Source: Thermodesulfobacteriota bacterium
Lineage (GTDB): Bacteria; Desulfobacterota; S145-22
Length of the DNA: 6,086 bases
Direction: 5' to 3'
Assembly (NCBI GenBank): GCA_024763435.1
Contig: JANTFN010000113.1
Span: forward strand, 1 to 6,086
A program made the position numbers and the translations under genes. Shown piece after piece: positions 1-6,086 of this stretch (position 1 is its first letter; each line of letters begins with the position of its first letter). The notes under the pieces are model-generated. The model saw only the letters and a list, made by a program, of their open reading frames with translations, was not told the origin of the DNA and searched no databases.

Positions 1-1
1 C

Positions 2-382
2 ATAGACGGGTATGCCTGGGCCATTATCGGAAACATGAGCGCCGGCTGGAATGAGGTCTGCAAATATATCGTGGAACCGAGAATCTATCAGATGAACATA
101 GAAGCCCTCATGAACCTGAAAACCTGGAACAAACTCCCGAAAGACCTTCAAAAAATCGTTATGGACTGCATGATCAGAAACGAGAAGGAATACGGGAAGG
201 TTATGAAGGGAATCGCGGAAAGCGAATATAAGGCCCTCCAGCAAAAAGGCATGAAGGTCATCAGCTTCACGCCGGCGGAGACGAAGTGGTATCAGGATAC
301 CGCCTATCAGGCTGGCTGGGATGAGGTCTTCAAATATGCCCCGAAGCTCGGCCCAAAATTGAAAAAATTGCTTTCTCATTAG
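2..382 (+). CDS. TRAP transporter substrate-binding protein, DctP family (C-terminal part, 5' truncated)
   Basis: This is the last 126 codons of a gene whose start lies left of the window; the reading frame is open from base 2 to a TAG at 380-382. DctP-type proteins are periplasmic solute receptors of tripartite ATP-independent (TRAP) transporters, usually about 330-370 residues, so roughly the C-terminal third is visible. Family-like features are the aromatic/glycine-rich stretch GWNEVCKYIVEP near visible residues 15-26 and the segment LKTWNKLPKDLQKIV, which resembles the usual 'W..L....Q..I' helix of this family, followed by a charged amphipathic helical tail. The assignment is strengthened by the dctQ- and dctM-type genes directly downstream (26-base gap to dctQ). 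The signal peptide and most of the ligand pocket are outside the window, so the ligand cannot be predicted. Oddity: AGWNEVCKY recurs as AGWDEVFKY 90 codons later, and the DNA is nearly identical too (see the repeat entries). Confidence 0.88.
   Translation: MDGYAWAIIGNMSAGWNEVCKYIVEPRIYQMNIEALMNLKTWNKLPKDLQKIVMDCMIRNEKEYGKVMKGIAESEYKALQQKGMKVISFTPAETKWYQDTAYQAGWDEVFKYAPKLGPKLKKLLSH
41..67 (+). repeat. Short in-frame direct repeat, copy 1
   Basis: This copy matches bases 311-337 at 24 of 27 positions; the core 44-67 matches 314-337 at 22 of 24. It encodes AGWNEVCKY inside the TRAP binding-protein gene. The offset of 270 bases is exactly 90 codons, so both copies are read in the same frame. It may be a small internal duplication or chance convergence on a helix motif. 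Confidence 0.6.
311..337 (+). repeat. Short in-frame direct repeat, copy 2
   Basis: This is the second copy of the 27-base repeat at 41-67, with three mismatches, and it encodes AGWDEVFKY close to the C-terminus of the binding protein. Two of the three differences change a residue (N/D and C/F); the other is silent. Confidence 0.6.
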
Positions 383-408
383 AACAAAATTAACGGAAGG
401 ACAGCCTC

Positions 409-930
409 ATGTTAAAACCTCTCGGAGATTTTTTTGATAAGGTGATTACCGCCCTTGCCTGGCTGGCAGGCGCCATGATGGTCTTCGCGCTCCTGATTGT
501 ATGCGCCGATGTCCTGCTGAGATATCTCTTCAACAAACCGATGGGCTGGGTGATGGAAACCTGCGAGTACCTGCTTCTCTATATCACCTTCCTGCCGGCG
601 GCGTGGATCCTGAAAAATGAAGGGCATGTCAAGGTAGATATCATTCTGAACCGGTTGAATGTCAGGCAGCAGGCCTTTGTTACCGGTATCACCTCCATCA
701 TCGGCGGATTAACCATGCTGACTATTCTGATTTTCAGCATTTCAATCACCTTTGAATATTATCAGAAAAAAATCCCGAGCCTGGGCAACATGAGGCTGCC
801 CGAGTATTTAATTTTAATGGCTATTCCCATTGGCTCGCTCTTCTTTTCCATCGAATTTTTCAGGAGGGCGTACAGATTCTTCAGGCACCTTGGAATGCTG
901 AGGAGGCCTGGAGACTACATGAACATCTGA
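409..930 (+). CDS. TRAP transporter small membrane subunit, DctQ family
   Basis: This 173-residue inner-membrane protein has four predicted membrane segments, at about residues 14-36, 52-69, 89-114 and 131-150, which is the expected size and topology for DctQ. The family signature is visible: an Arg after the first membrane segment (R38 in LLRYLFNKP), then W47 and E50 (GWVMETCEY), then EGHVKVD at 71-77 after the second segment. DctQ subunits associate with the large DctM permease and are required for transport, probably by helping to dock the periplasmic receptor. The ATG is preceded by GGAAGG at 395-400 with an 8-base spacer, which supports this start. The gene lies 26 bases after the binding-protein gene and 17 bases before dctM, so the three are almost certainly co-transcribed. 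The C-terminal tail (residues 151-173) is rich in Arg and probably cytoplasmic. Confidence 0.93.
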   Translation: MLKPLGDFFDKVITALAWLAGAMMVFALLIVCADVLLRYLFNKPMGWVMETCEYLLLYITFLPAAWILKNEGHVKVDIILNRLNVRQQAFVTGITSIIGGLTMLTILIFSISITFEYYQKKIPSLGNMRLPEYLILMAIPIGSLFFSIEFFRRAYRFFRHLGMLRRPGDYMNI

Positions 931-947
931 CCTGAGGCGGAATCTAT

Positions 948-2261
948 ATGGACTGGTGGCTTATCCTTCTCCTGTTGCTTGGTGGCATGGCCTTTTTCAT
1001 GCTGTCCGGACTTCCTGTCGCGATTTCTTTTATTCTTATTAATATCATCGGCGCCTATTTCTTTATGGGAGGCACCCAGGGTATCGGCCAACTGGTTCTT
1101 AATATTGAGGAAAGCCTGACCTCCTTCAGCCTTCTTCCCGTTCCGCTTTTTATTTTTATGGGCGAAATTATGTTTCACTCAAACATGGGGTTCAAAGCCA
1201 TTGATGTCATCGATCACTGGATTGGCAAAATTCCGGGCCGGCTGGGCCTTGTAGCTGTCATGTCGGGAACCCTTTTTTCCACCATGAGCGGTTCCACGAT
1301 GGCAACAACGGCCATGTTAGGCTCACTCCTTGTTCCAGATATGGAAAAAAGGGGCTATAAAAAACCCATGAGTATCGGCCCCGTCATGGGAAGCGGCGGC
1401 CTGTCCATGCTCATTCCCCCCAGCGCGCTTGCCATACTCCTGGCCGCCCTGAGCCAGATTTCAGTTGGCGGATTGCTTATTGCGGGCATTATTCCCGGGC
1501 TGCTAATCGCCTTCTTTTATGCCTCATATATTATCGTAAGATGCATTTTGCAGCCTGATGTAGCACCGGCCTATGATATCAAAAAAATCTCTTTTCCGGA
1601 AAAAATAAGGGACACGGCGCTTTACGTTCTCCCTCTTGGGATTATTATCTTTCTTGTGATTGGCGTGATCTTTTTCGGGATTGCCACACCTTCAGAGGCG
1701 GCGGCGCTCGGTGCCCTTGGAACCGTTATCCTGTCATCGATTTACGGCAATTTTTCCTTTAAAACACTACAAAAAAGTGTCATGGGATCCATAAAAGTAA
1801 CGGGGATGATGTTTATGATCATCCTCGGCTCCATGACATTCAGCCAGATTCTATCCTTTTCATCAGCGAGCGAGGGCCTGATACAGGCCGTTATCGGCTT
1901 AAACCTTCATCCCTTCATGCTTCTGATTGCCATGCAGATCGTCCTTTTGTTTCTGGGATGTTTTATGGACAATCTTTCCATGGTGATGGTGGCTATCCCG
2001 ATTTACATGCCGGTCATCAAGGTTTTGGGATTTAACCCGTTGTGGTTCGCGTTGATCATGCTTATCAATATGGAGATGGCAAATACTACGCCTCCATTCG
2101 GCCTGCTTCTCTTTGTTATGAAGGGCGTTGCGCCGCCCGACACAACCATGTCGGATATCTACAAAGCGGGCATTCCCTTTCTCCTCTGCGATGCTACCGC
2201 CATGATACTTGTCATGATTTTCCCGGCCATAGCCCTTTATCTTCCCTCTATCATGCATTGA
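948..2261 (+). CDS. TRAP transporter large permease subunit, DctM family
   Basis: This 437-residue, very hydrophobic protein has the usual DctM length and about a dozen membrane segments. It is the translocation channel of the TRAP system and couples solute uptake to an ion gradient (commonly Na+) instead of ATP. Conserved DctM blocks are visible. One is the SGSTMATTAMLGSLLVPDM region (about 114-132), followed by KRGY and then LIPPSALAILLAALSQISVG (155-174) and AGIIPG (179-184). Another is FGIATPSEAAALGALG (243-258). Near the C-terminus comes NTTPPFGLLLFVMKGVAP (379-396). The repeated PPS/TPSE/TPP motifs fit the two related halves of this superfamily. The ATG follows GAGGCGG at 934-940 with a 7-base spacer. 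No terminator-like hairpin follows the stop; the next gene begins 64 bases later. Nothing appears truncated or frameshifted. Confidence 0.95.
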   Translation: MDWWLILLLLLGGMAFFMLSGLPVAISFILINIIGAYFFMGGTQGIGQLVLNIEESLTSFSLLPVPLFIFMGEIMFHSNMGFKAIDVIDHWIGKIPGRLGLVAVMSGTLFSTMSGSTMATTAMLGSLLVPDMEKRGYKKPMSIGPVMGSGGLSMLIPPSALAILLAALSQISVGGLLIAGIIPGLLIAFFYASYIIVRCILQPDVAPAYDIKKISFPEKIRDTALYVLPLGIIIFLVIGVIFFGIATPSEAAALGALGTVILSSIYGNFSFKTLQKSVMGSIKVTGMMFMIILGSMTFSQILSFSSASEGLIQAVIGLNLHPFMLLIAMQIVLLFLGCFMDNLSMVMVAIPIYMPVIKVLGFNPLWFALIMLINMEMANTTPPFGLLLFVMKGVAPPDTTMSDIYKAGIPFLLCDATAMILVMIFPAIALYLPSIMH

Positions 2262-2289
2262 TAATTTTTACAGGGCGGTATGATATAAA
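2258..2289 (+). promoter_or_regulatory. Possible weak promoter ahead of the acyl-CoA synthetase gene
   Basis: The AT-rich gap contains TGATATAAA at 2281-2289, which looks like an extended -10 element (TG-n-TATAAA). An alternative reading is TTGATA at 2258-2263 with TATGAT at 2279-2284, but its spacer is only 15 bases. Either could give the downstream gene some independent transcription. AT-rich gaps produce such matches by chance, so this is tentative; read-through from the TRAP genes is equally likely. Confidence 0.25.
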
Positions 2290-2312
2290 TTAAAATATTT
2301 GAAAAACGTTTC

Positions 2313-2316
2313 GAGG
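2313..2316 (+). promoter_or_regulatory. Ribosome binding site deciding the acyl-CoA synthetase start
   Basis: GAGG lies 9 bases before ATG 2326. The frame is open back to an in-frame TGA at 2281-2283, so TTG 2299 and ATG 2344 are also possible. TTG 2299 has no Shine-Dalgarno at a suitable distance, whereas AGGTGG at 2330-2335 could serve ATG 2344. ATG 2326 is preferred. Confidence 0.55.
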
Positions 2317-2325
2317 ACAGAGACA

Positions 2326-3861
2326 ATGCAGGTGGTTAAATCTATGAACGCGGCGTGGTGGGTTAAACGGTGGAGCGATTTACACCCGGACAAACCCGCG
2401 ATAATCTTCGAGGAAAGAACCGTCACCTACGCAATTCTAAACAACCGGCTTAATGCCGCTGCCGCGTGGCTTCAATCCATCGGGATAGAAAAAGGCGACA
2501 GGGTTGCGGTCATGCTGGGAAACTGTCCTGAATTTCTGGAACTCTATCTCGCCTGTTCCCGAATTGGCGCCATTTTTGTCCCCGTTAACTTTCGCCTGTC
2601 TGCAAATGAAGTAGAATATACCCTGAGAAACTGCAGACCGAGATTTTTTCTGTTCGGGCAGGAATTTTCCGACACCCTGAAAATGCTTAATTTTCAGGAT
2701 TACCTGCCTCCCATGCTGGTCGCAACGGTGGGAACCGGTTCTCCCGTGCCGGGAACCCTCGGGTATCATGAAGCCATTCGCGGTTTTGAAGGGCAAAAAC
2801 CTTTTCTGACGACCTCGACAGGCCCGAGTAGTCCGGAAGATGCCCAGGTTATCATGTACACCTCGGGAACAACGGGGAAACCCAAAGGGGCCGTCCTGTC
2901 CAGCCGGAAAACATTTTTCAACTGCCTCAACGCCGATACATTTTTTAAACTGAGTTTCGATGATGTAATGCTTGTCATTTTACCCCTTTTCCACTCCGGC
3001 GGCCTCTTTATCCAGGCCTCCCCCTGCCTCTTTAAAGGGGCCACGATGGTTATTCACCGCAAATTCAACCCCCAAAAGACATTCGCGGATATAGAAAAAT
3101 ACAGGGTGACTAAATTTTTAGGGGTCCCCACTATTTACAGGCCCCTTCTATCCCTTCCAGAAGCGCAAAGAAGTGACATTTCCTCCTTGAAGGTCTGCGC
3201 TATCGGCGGGGAAAAAACAACTCATGACCTGCTCCTCAACTGCAAAGAAGCCGGTTTTCCCGTCCGTCAGATTATGGGTCAGACAGAAACGTCTATCCTG
3301 TTATGGGCGTCCGAGGAGGAATCGCTGGCCAGACCGGGAACTGTGGGAAGGCCCGTTTTTCACGCGGAGGTTGATGTGGTAAATGAAGCGGGCCTCAGCG
3401 TTGCACCGGGCGAGACAGGAGAGATTGCCGTCCGCGGTTCGATTATGATGACCGAATACTGGCGGGATCCGGAAAAAACCCGGGCAACCTTGAAAAATGG
3501 CTGGCTTTACACAGGGGACCTGGCGCGTGTGGATGAAGAAGGTTATTTTTATCTCATGGACCGGGCAAAAGACATGTATATCTCAGGCGGTGAAAACGTT
3601 TATCCCGCGGAAGTAGAACGCGTCCTCCGCGGGCACCCCTGCGTCGAGGATGTGGCTGTCGTTGGAATCCCGGATGAGGTCTGGGGCGAAGCAGGGCACG
3701 TCTTTATTATCAAAAAACCAGGATGCAACCTGAATGAAAAAGAAATTATCGCGTTTTGCGACGGGAAACTGGCCCACTATAAATGGCCGAAGATTGTTTC
3801 ATTTGTCACTTCTTTTCCCAGAACCGCGCTGGGGAAGATAAAAAAGCATCTCCTCAAATAA
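2326..3861 (+). CDS. AMP-forming acyl-CoA synthetase (fatty/aryl acid-CoA ligase-like, ANL superfamily)
   Basis: This is 511 residues from ATG 2326. The enzyme activates a carboxylic acid with ATP to an acyl-adenylate and then transfers it to CoA; the location should be cytoplasmic. All core ANL motifs are present (numbering from this start): P-loop YTSGTTGKPKG at 178-188, PLFHSGG at 220-226, GQTET at 318-322, the ATP-ribose motif GWLYTGD at 392-398, the hinge region DRAKDMYISGGENVYP at about 412-427, and the C-terminal PRTALGKIKK at 498-507 with the expected catalytic lysine at K504. The length and lack of fused domains fit stand-alone FadD/FadD13-like or aryl-CoA ligases; the acyl-chain preference cannot be read from motifs. 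An o-succinylbenzoate-CoA ligase is less likely because no menaquinone genes are nearby. It sits 64 bases after the TRAP permease gene, suggesting it may activate the imported acid. A 9-residue longer form from TTG 2299 is possible but has poor initiation signals. Confidence 0.92.
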   Translation: MQVVKSMNAAWWVKRWSDLHPDKPAIIFEERTVTYAILNNRLNAAAAWLQSIGIEKGDRVAVMLGNCPEFLELYLACSRIGAIFVPVNFRLSANEVEYTLRNCRPRFFLFGQEFSDTLKMLNFQDYLPPMLVATVGTGSPVPGTLGYHEAIRGFEGQKPFLTTSTGPSSPEDAQVIMYTSGTTGKPKGAVLSSRKTFFNCLNADTFFKLSFDDVMLVILPLFHSGGLFIQASPCLFKGATMVIHRKFNPQKTFADIEKYRVTKFLGVPTIYRPLLSLPEAQRSDISSLKVCAIGGEKTTHDLLLNCKEAGFPVRQIMGQTETSILLWASEEESLARPGTVGRPVFHAEVDVVNEAGLSVAPGETGEIAVRGSIMMTEYWRDPEKTRATLKNGWLYTGDLARVDEEGYFYLMDRAKDMYISGGENVYPAEVERVLRGHPCVEDVAVVGIPDEVWGEAGHVFIIKKPGCNLNEKEIIAFCDGKLAHYKWPKIVSFVTSFPRTALGKIKKHLLK

Positions 3862-3913
3862 AGTCTTTTATAAAAAATAAGCCTTTCCCTCTCTCCCCGC
3901 TGCCCAAAAGCAT

Positions 3914-3942
3914 TTGCATTTCATATTCTCATGCGTTATGAT
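3914..3942 (+). promoter_or_regulatory. Putative sigma70-type promoter for ald-alr
   Basis: TTGCAT at 3914-3919 and TATGAT at 3937-3942 are separated by an ideal 17-base spacer. The -10 matches consensus at 5 of 6 positions and the -35 at 3 of 6. Transcription would begin near 3949, giving a leader of about 34 bases with GGGGGAGA (3973-3980) just before the ald ATG. The position in the only sizeable gap of the window, where the functional theme changes, supports it. No convincing intrinsic terminator for the upstream gene is visible in the gap. Confidence 0.5.
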
Positions 3943-3949
3943 TGCGTAA
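3932..3949 (+). promoter_or_regulatory. Direct repeat overlapping the ald promoter -10, possible operator
   Basis: TGCGTTA (3932-3938) and TGCGTAA (3943-3949) are spaced 11 bases start to start, about one helical turn, and flank or overlap the proposed -10. Alanine dehydrogenase genes are often controlled by Lrp/AsnC-type regulators, but this repeat does not clearly match a known consensus and no regulator gene is in the window. It is only a candidate site. Confidence 0.22.
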
Positions 3950-3982
3950 AATGTAAATTTTTTATCAGAATAGGGGGAGATT

Positions 3983-5089
3983 ATGCAAATTGGCGTTGTA
4001 AAAGAGATTAAATCCTCTGAAAATCGTGTTGCAGCAACCCCAGCGGGCGTCAGGGCCTTCACCGCTCATGGACACACGGTCTTTGTCGAAAAAGGCGCCG
4101 GAGTCGGCTCCGGCTTTCAAGACGAGGAATATGCCAGGGCGGGCGCGAAGCTCCTTGACGATCCCAAAGATGTGTGGGCGGAGGGGGATATGATTATGAA
4201 GGTCAAGGAACCCATGGGCCCGGAATTGGACTGGATACGAACCGGGCAAATTATCTTTACCTACCTTCACCTCGCCGCTAATCGAGACCTGACCCAGAAG
4301 CTCCTTGACAAAAAAATTGTCGGCATCGCCTATGAAACGGTTCAACTGGAAGACGGCTCCCTGCCCTTGTTGTCTCCCATGAGTGAGGTGGCGGGCCGAC
4401 TGTCTGTCCAGATGGGCGCCTACTGCCTGGAATCCCAGCATGGGGGGATGGGTGTCCTGCTGTCAGGGATTTCAGGGGTGCGTCCGGCCCGGGTCACCGT
4501 TATCGGAGGCGGCGTTGTGGGATATTCCGCGGCCGTTGTTGCCGTGGGAATCGGCGCGCAGGTCTCTATCCTCGATAGGAATCCCCTTCGATTACGTTAT
4601 CTCGAAGATATCTCTGATTTTCGCCTGGTTACCATCATGTCCAACCCGGCAAACATCGTGGAAGAGTGCCTTCAAAGCCATCTCGTTATCGGCTCCGTTC
4701 TGATTCCCGGGGCGCGTGCCCCCAAACTGATCACACGGGACATTATCCGCCAGATGATGCCGGGGTCGGCCGTTGTTGACGTTGCCATCGATCAGGGAGG
4801 CTGCTGCGAAACCTCCCACCCCACAACCCATGAAGCCCCGACCTTTATCGTGGATGATGTGGTTCACTACTGTGTGGCCAATATGCCCGGCGCCGTACCC
4901 AGGACCTCTACCATCGCCCTGACCAATGTAACCCTGGCTTACGGGCTCGAAATCGCCGGCAAGGGATATGAAAAGGCCATGGCGGAAGACCCGGCACTGA
5001 AAAAGGGCCTGAACCTCCTCAACGGCCAGGTCTGCTACCCCGCCGTGGCTGAGGCCTTTACCCTCCCCTGCTCTCAAGTCGATTTTTAG
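3983..5089 (+). CDS. ald: Alanine dehydrogenase
   Basis: This 368-residue protein is the standard length for the NAD-dependent enzyme that interconverts L-alanine with pyruvate and ammonia (EC 1.4.1.1). Residues known to matter in characterised Ald proteins fall at the same numbers: R15 (SSENRVAATP), K75 (IMKVKEP), H96 (TYLHLAAN), D198 at the end of the second Rossmann strand (SILDRN) and D270 (VVDVAIDQGG). The nucleotide-binding glycine motif VIGGGVVG is at 173-180, and conserved SPMSEVAGRL (131-140), VANMPGAVPRTST (298-310) and ALTNVTLAYG (312-321) are present. The ATG at 3983 lies just after a strong GGGGGAGA Shine-Dalgarno and begins the typical MQIGVVKEIK N-terminus. Its own putative promoter lies upstream, and alr follows after 20 bases, so the two are probably co-transcribed. 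In this pairing Ald may degrade alanine for carbon and nitrogen, or run in reverse to assimilate ammonia and reoxidise NADH. Confidence 0.97.
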   Translation: MQIGVVKEIKSSENRVAATPAGVRAFTAHGHTVFVEKGAGVGSGFQDEEYARAGAKLLDDPKDVWAEGDMIMKVKEPMGPELDWIRTGQIIFTYLHLAANRDLTQKLLDKKIVGIAYETVQLEDGSLPLLSPMSEVAGRLSVQMGAYCLESQHGGMGVLLSGISGVRPARVTVIGGGVVGYSAAVVAVGIGAQVSILDRNPLRLRYLEDISDFRLVTIMSNPANIVEECLQSHLVIGSVLIPGARAPKLITRDIIRQMMPGSAVVDVAIDQGGCCETSHPTTHEAPTFIVDDVVHYCVANMPGAVPRTSTIALTNVTLAYGLEIAGKGYEKAMAEDPALKKGLNLLNGQVCYPAVAEAFTLPCSQVDF

Positions 5090-5096
5090 GCCCCTG

Positions 5097-5102
5097 ACGG
5101 AG
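5097..5102 (+). promoter_or_regulatory. Ribosome binding site fixing the GTG start of alr
   Basis: ACGGAG lies 7 bases before GTG 5110. An in-frame TGA at 5095-5097 closes the frame just upstream, and GTG 5110 is the first possible start after it, so the start is well constrained. Confidence 0.75.
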
Positions 5103-5109
5103 AAAACAC

Positions 5110-6086
5110 GTGCGACCCGCCTGGATTGAAATCAGCCTGTCCGCCCTGAGGCACAATATCGCCGCCTTCCGAAAGATTCTTCGGGACCGGTCGGAAATCA
5201 TGGGGATTATTAAGGCAGACGCCTACGGCCATGGGGCCATCAAGATAGCAGACACCTTGAAACGCGAGGGGATTCATCGCTTCGGGGTTGCCCTGGTTCA
5301 GGAGGGGATCGACCTCCGCGAAAATGGCGTCACCGATCCGATTCTAATCCTCGGCTACACCCCGGAAGAAGATTTCACCCATCTCCTGCGTTACAACCTG
5401 ACACCCACGCTTTATACAACAGAGCAGGCCCTTCACCTCGACCGGCACGCCCGGGAAGCGGGGAAAATAGCGTATGCCCATCTGAAGATTGACACGGGAA
5501 TGGGAAGAATCGGGTATCTTCCCAAGCCGGAATCTATCGAAAAAATAAAGCAGATTACCGCCCTTCCCAACCTCGACATTGAGGGTATTTTCAGCCATCA
5601 GGCCTGGGCCGACGCCCCCGATGACACTGTTGCAGCCCGTCAGTTCGAGCGGTTCGAAAAATTCCTTGACCGTCTAAAACAGGCGGGACTCCGGTTCAAA
5701 CTCACACACATCGCAAACAGCGCCACGACCATAAACTATCCCCACATGCATCTCGATCTTGTAAGGGTCGGCATCTCTCTTTACGGCCTCTTCCCGGATG
5801 CCCGGATGGCCATTCACCCCAAAATCAACCTCAAACCGGTCATGCGCGTCAAGGCAAAACTGGTTCATATCAAAGAGGTTCCGGAAGGCACACCGATCAG
5901 CTACGGCTGCACCTTCACAACACCCCGAAAATCCATCATCGGAACGATCCCCATGGGATATGCCGACGGCATTCCACGCGTCCTTTCCAGCAAAGGAGAA
6001 GTCCTCGTCAGGGGACGGCGTTGTCCCATTGCGGGGCGTATCTGCATGGACCAGTTTATGGTGGACCTGACCGATCTGGAAGGCGG
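5110..6086 (+). CDS. alr: Alanine racemase (3' truncated by the window end)
   Basis: This PLP-dependent enzyme interconverts L- and D-alanine (EC 5.1.1.1), supplying D-alanine for peptidoglycan or feeding D-alanine into catabolism. About 325 codons are visible of a usual 360-390, and the frame is open to the edge. The N-terminus RPAWIEISLSALRHN is typical of the family. The PLP lysine is K35 in IIKADAYGHG. KIDTGMGRIGY (126-136) carries the conserved Lys and Arg of the active site, HIANSAT is at 200-206, and VRVGISLYG at 218-226 is in the PLP-phosphate region. The second catalytic base is Y265 in ISYGCTF, IPMGYADGIPRVLS spans 280-293, and the CMDQ motif is at 313-316. Both catalytic residues (Lys and Tyr) are therefore present. 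The start codon is GTG, fixed by an upstream in-frame stop and a good Shine-Dalgarno. The 20-base gap to ald indicates one transcript. Whether it is a biosynthetic or a dedicated catabolic (DadX-like) racemase cannot be decided from sequence alone. Confidence 0.95.
   Translation, partial: MRPAWIEISLSALRHNIAAFRKILRDRSEIMGIIKADAYGHGAIKIADTLKREGIHRFGVALVQEGIDLRENGVTDPILILGYTPEEDFTHLLRYNLTPTLYTTEQALHLDRHAREAGKIAYAHLKIDTGMGRIGYLPKPESIEKIKQITALPNLDIEGIFSHQAWADAPDDTVAARQFERFEKFLDRLKQAGLRFKLTHIANSATTINYPHMHLDLVRVGISLYGLFPDARMAIHPKINLKPVMRVKAKLVHIKEVPEGTPISYGCTFTTPRKSIIGTIPMGYADGIPRVLSSKGEVLVRGRRCPIAGRICMDQFMVDLTDLEG

Noticed and set aside
1899..2258. Minus-strand open frame of 119 codons, rich in His, Lys and Arg
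   Set aside because: It lies wholly inside the dctM gene in antisense; its His-rich composition is the reverse-complement shadow of Met- and Ile-rich membrane codons, and it resembles no known protein.
2042..2293. Plus-strand open frame of 83 codons overlapping the end of dctM
   Set aside because: It is out of frame with the conserved DctM C-terminus and has no recognisable features or convincing ribosome binding site.
2262..2325. Terminator separating the TRAP genes from the acyl-CoA synthetase
   Set aside because: The gap is AT-rich with no inverted repeat of useful length, so read-through is more likely than termination.
3862..3982. Riboswitch or intrinsic terminator in the gap before ald
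   Set aside because: I found no stable GC stem followed by a T-run and no glycine-riboswitch-like core; 121 bases with a promoter leave little room. The T-run at 3958-3963 has no stem before it.
3965..4441. Minus-strand open frame of 158 codons over the start of ald
   Set aside because: It is antisense to a clear, fully conserved alanine dehydrogenase and shows no recognisable domain. The same holds for the 161-codon frame at 4592-5077.
5798..6070. Plus-strand open frame of 90 codons near the right edge
   Set aside because: It is out of frame within alr, whose own frame carries the conserved racemase motifs through this same region.
1..6086. Mobile element, CRISPR array, toxin-antitoxin or defence system
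   Set aside because: All sizeable frames on the coding strand are explained by six housekeeping or transport genes; no transposase, integrase, terminal inverted repeats, spacer-repeat pattern or small toxin-like gene pairs were seen.

Overview
The window holds six genes, all on the + strand, with short gaps and moderate GC that I judge by eye to be near 50%. I read it as ordinary bacterial chromosome. A tripartite TRAP transporter, a stand-alone acyl-CoA synthetase and a catabolic alanine dehydrogenase/racemase pair would suit an anaerobic or metabolically versatile proteobacterium, perhaps a Desulfobacterota/Syntrophales-like lineage. That placement is an impression from gene style, because no rRNA or marker gene is present. 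There are no tRNAs, insertion sequences, phage genes, CRISPR arrays or signs of horizontal transfer.

Left block (1-3861): the 3' end of a TRAP substrate-binding protein gene (dctP type) is cut by the window edge. It is followed by the small membrane subunit (dctQ type, 409-930) and the large permease subunit (dctM type, 948-2261). After a 64-base gap comes a full-length AMP-forming acyl-CoA synthetase (best start 2326, end 3861). The order suggests a module in which a carboxylate is imported by ion-coupled transport and then activated to its CoA thioester. The substrate cannot be read from the sequence.

Right block (3862-6086): a 121-base intergenic region carries a plausible sigma70-type promoter and a strong Shine-Dalgarno. 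It precedes ald (alanine dehydrogenase, 3983-5089), with its active-site residues intact. After 20 bases comes alr (alanine racemase), which starts at GTG 5110 and runs off the window end after about 325 codons. Together the two enzymes interconvert D-alanine, L-alanine and pyruvate plus ammonia. The pair could serve alanine catabolism, nitrogen or redox balance, and D-alanine supply for peptidoglycan.

I found no previously undescribed system. The items most worth a second look are the transporter/CoA-ligase pairing, the ald-alr pairing, a near-identical 27-base in-frame direct repeat in the binding-protein gene, and the repeats around the ald promoter.
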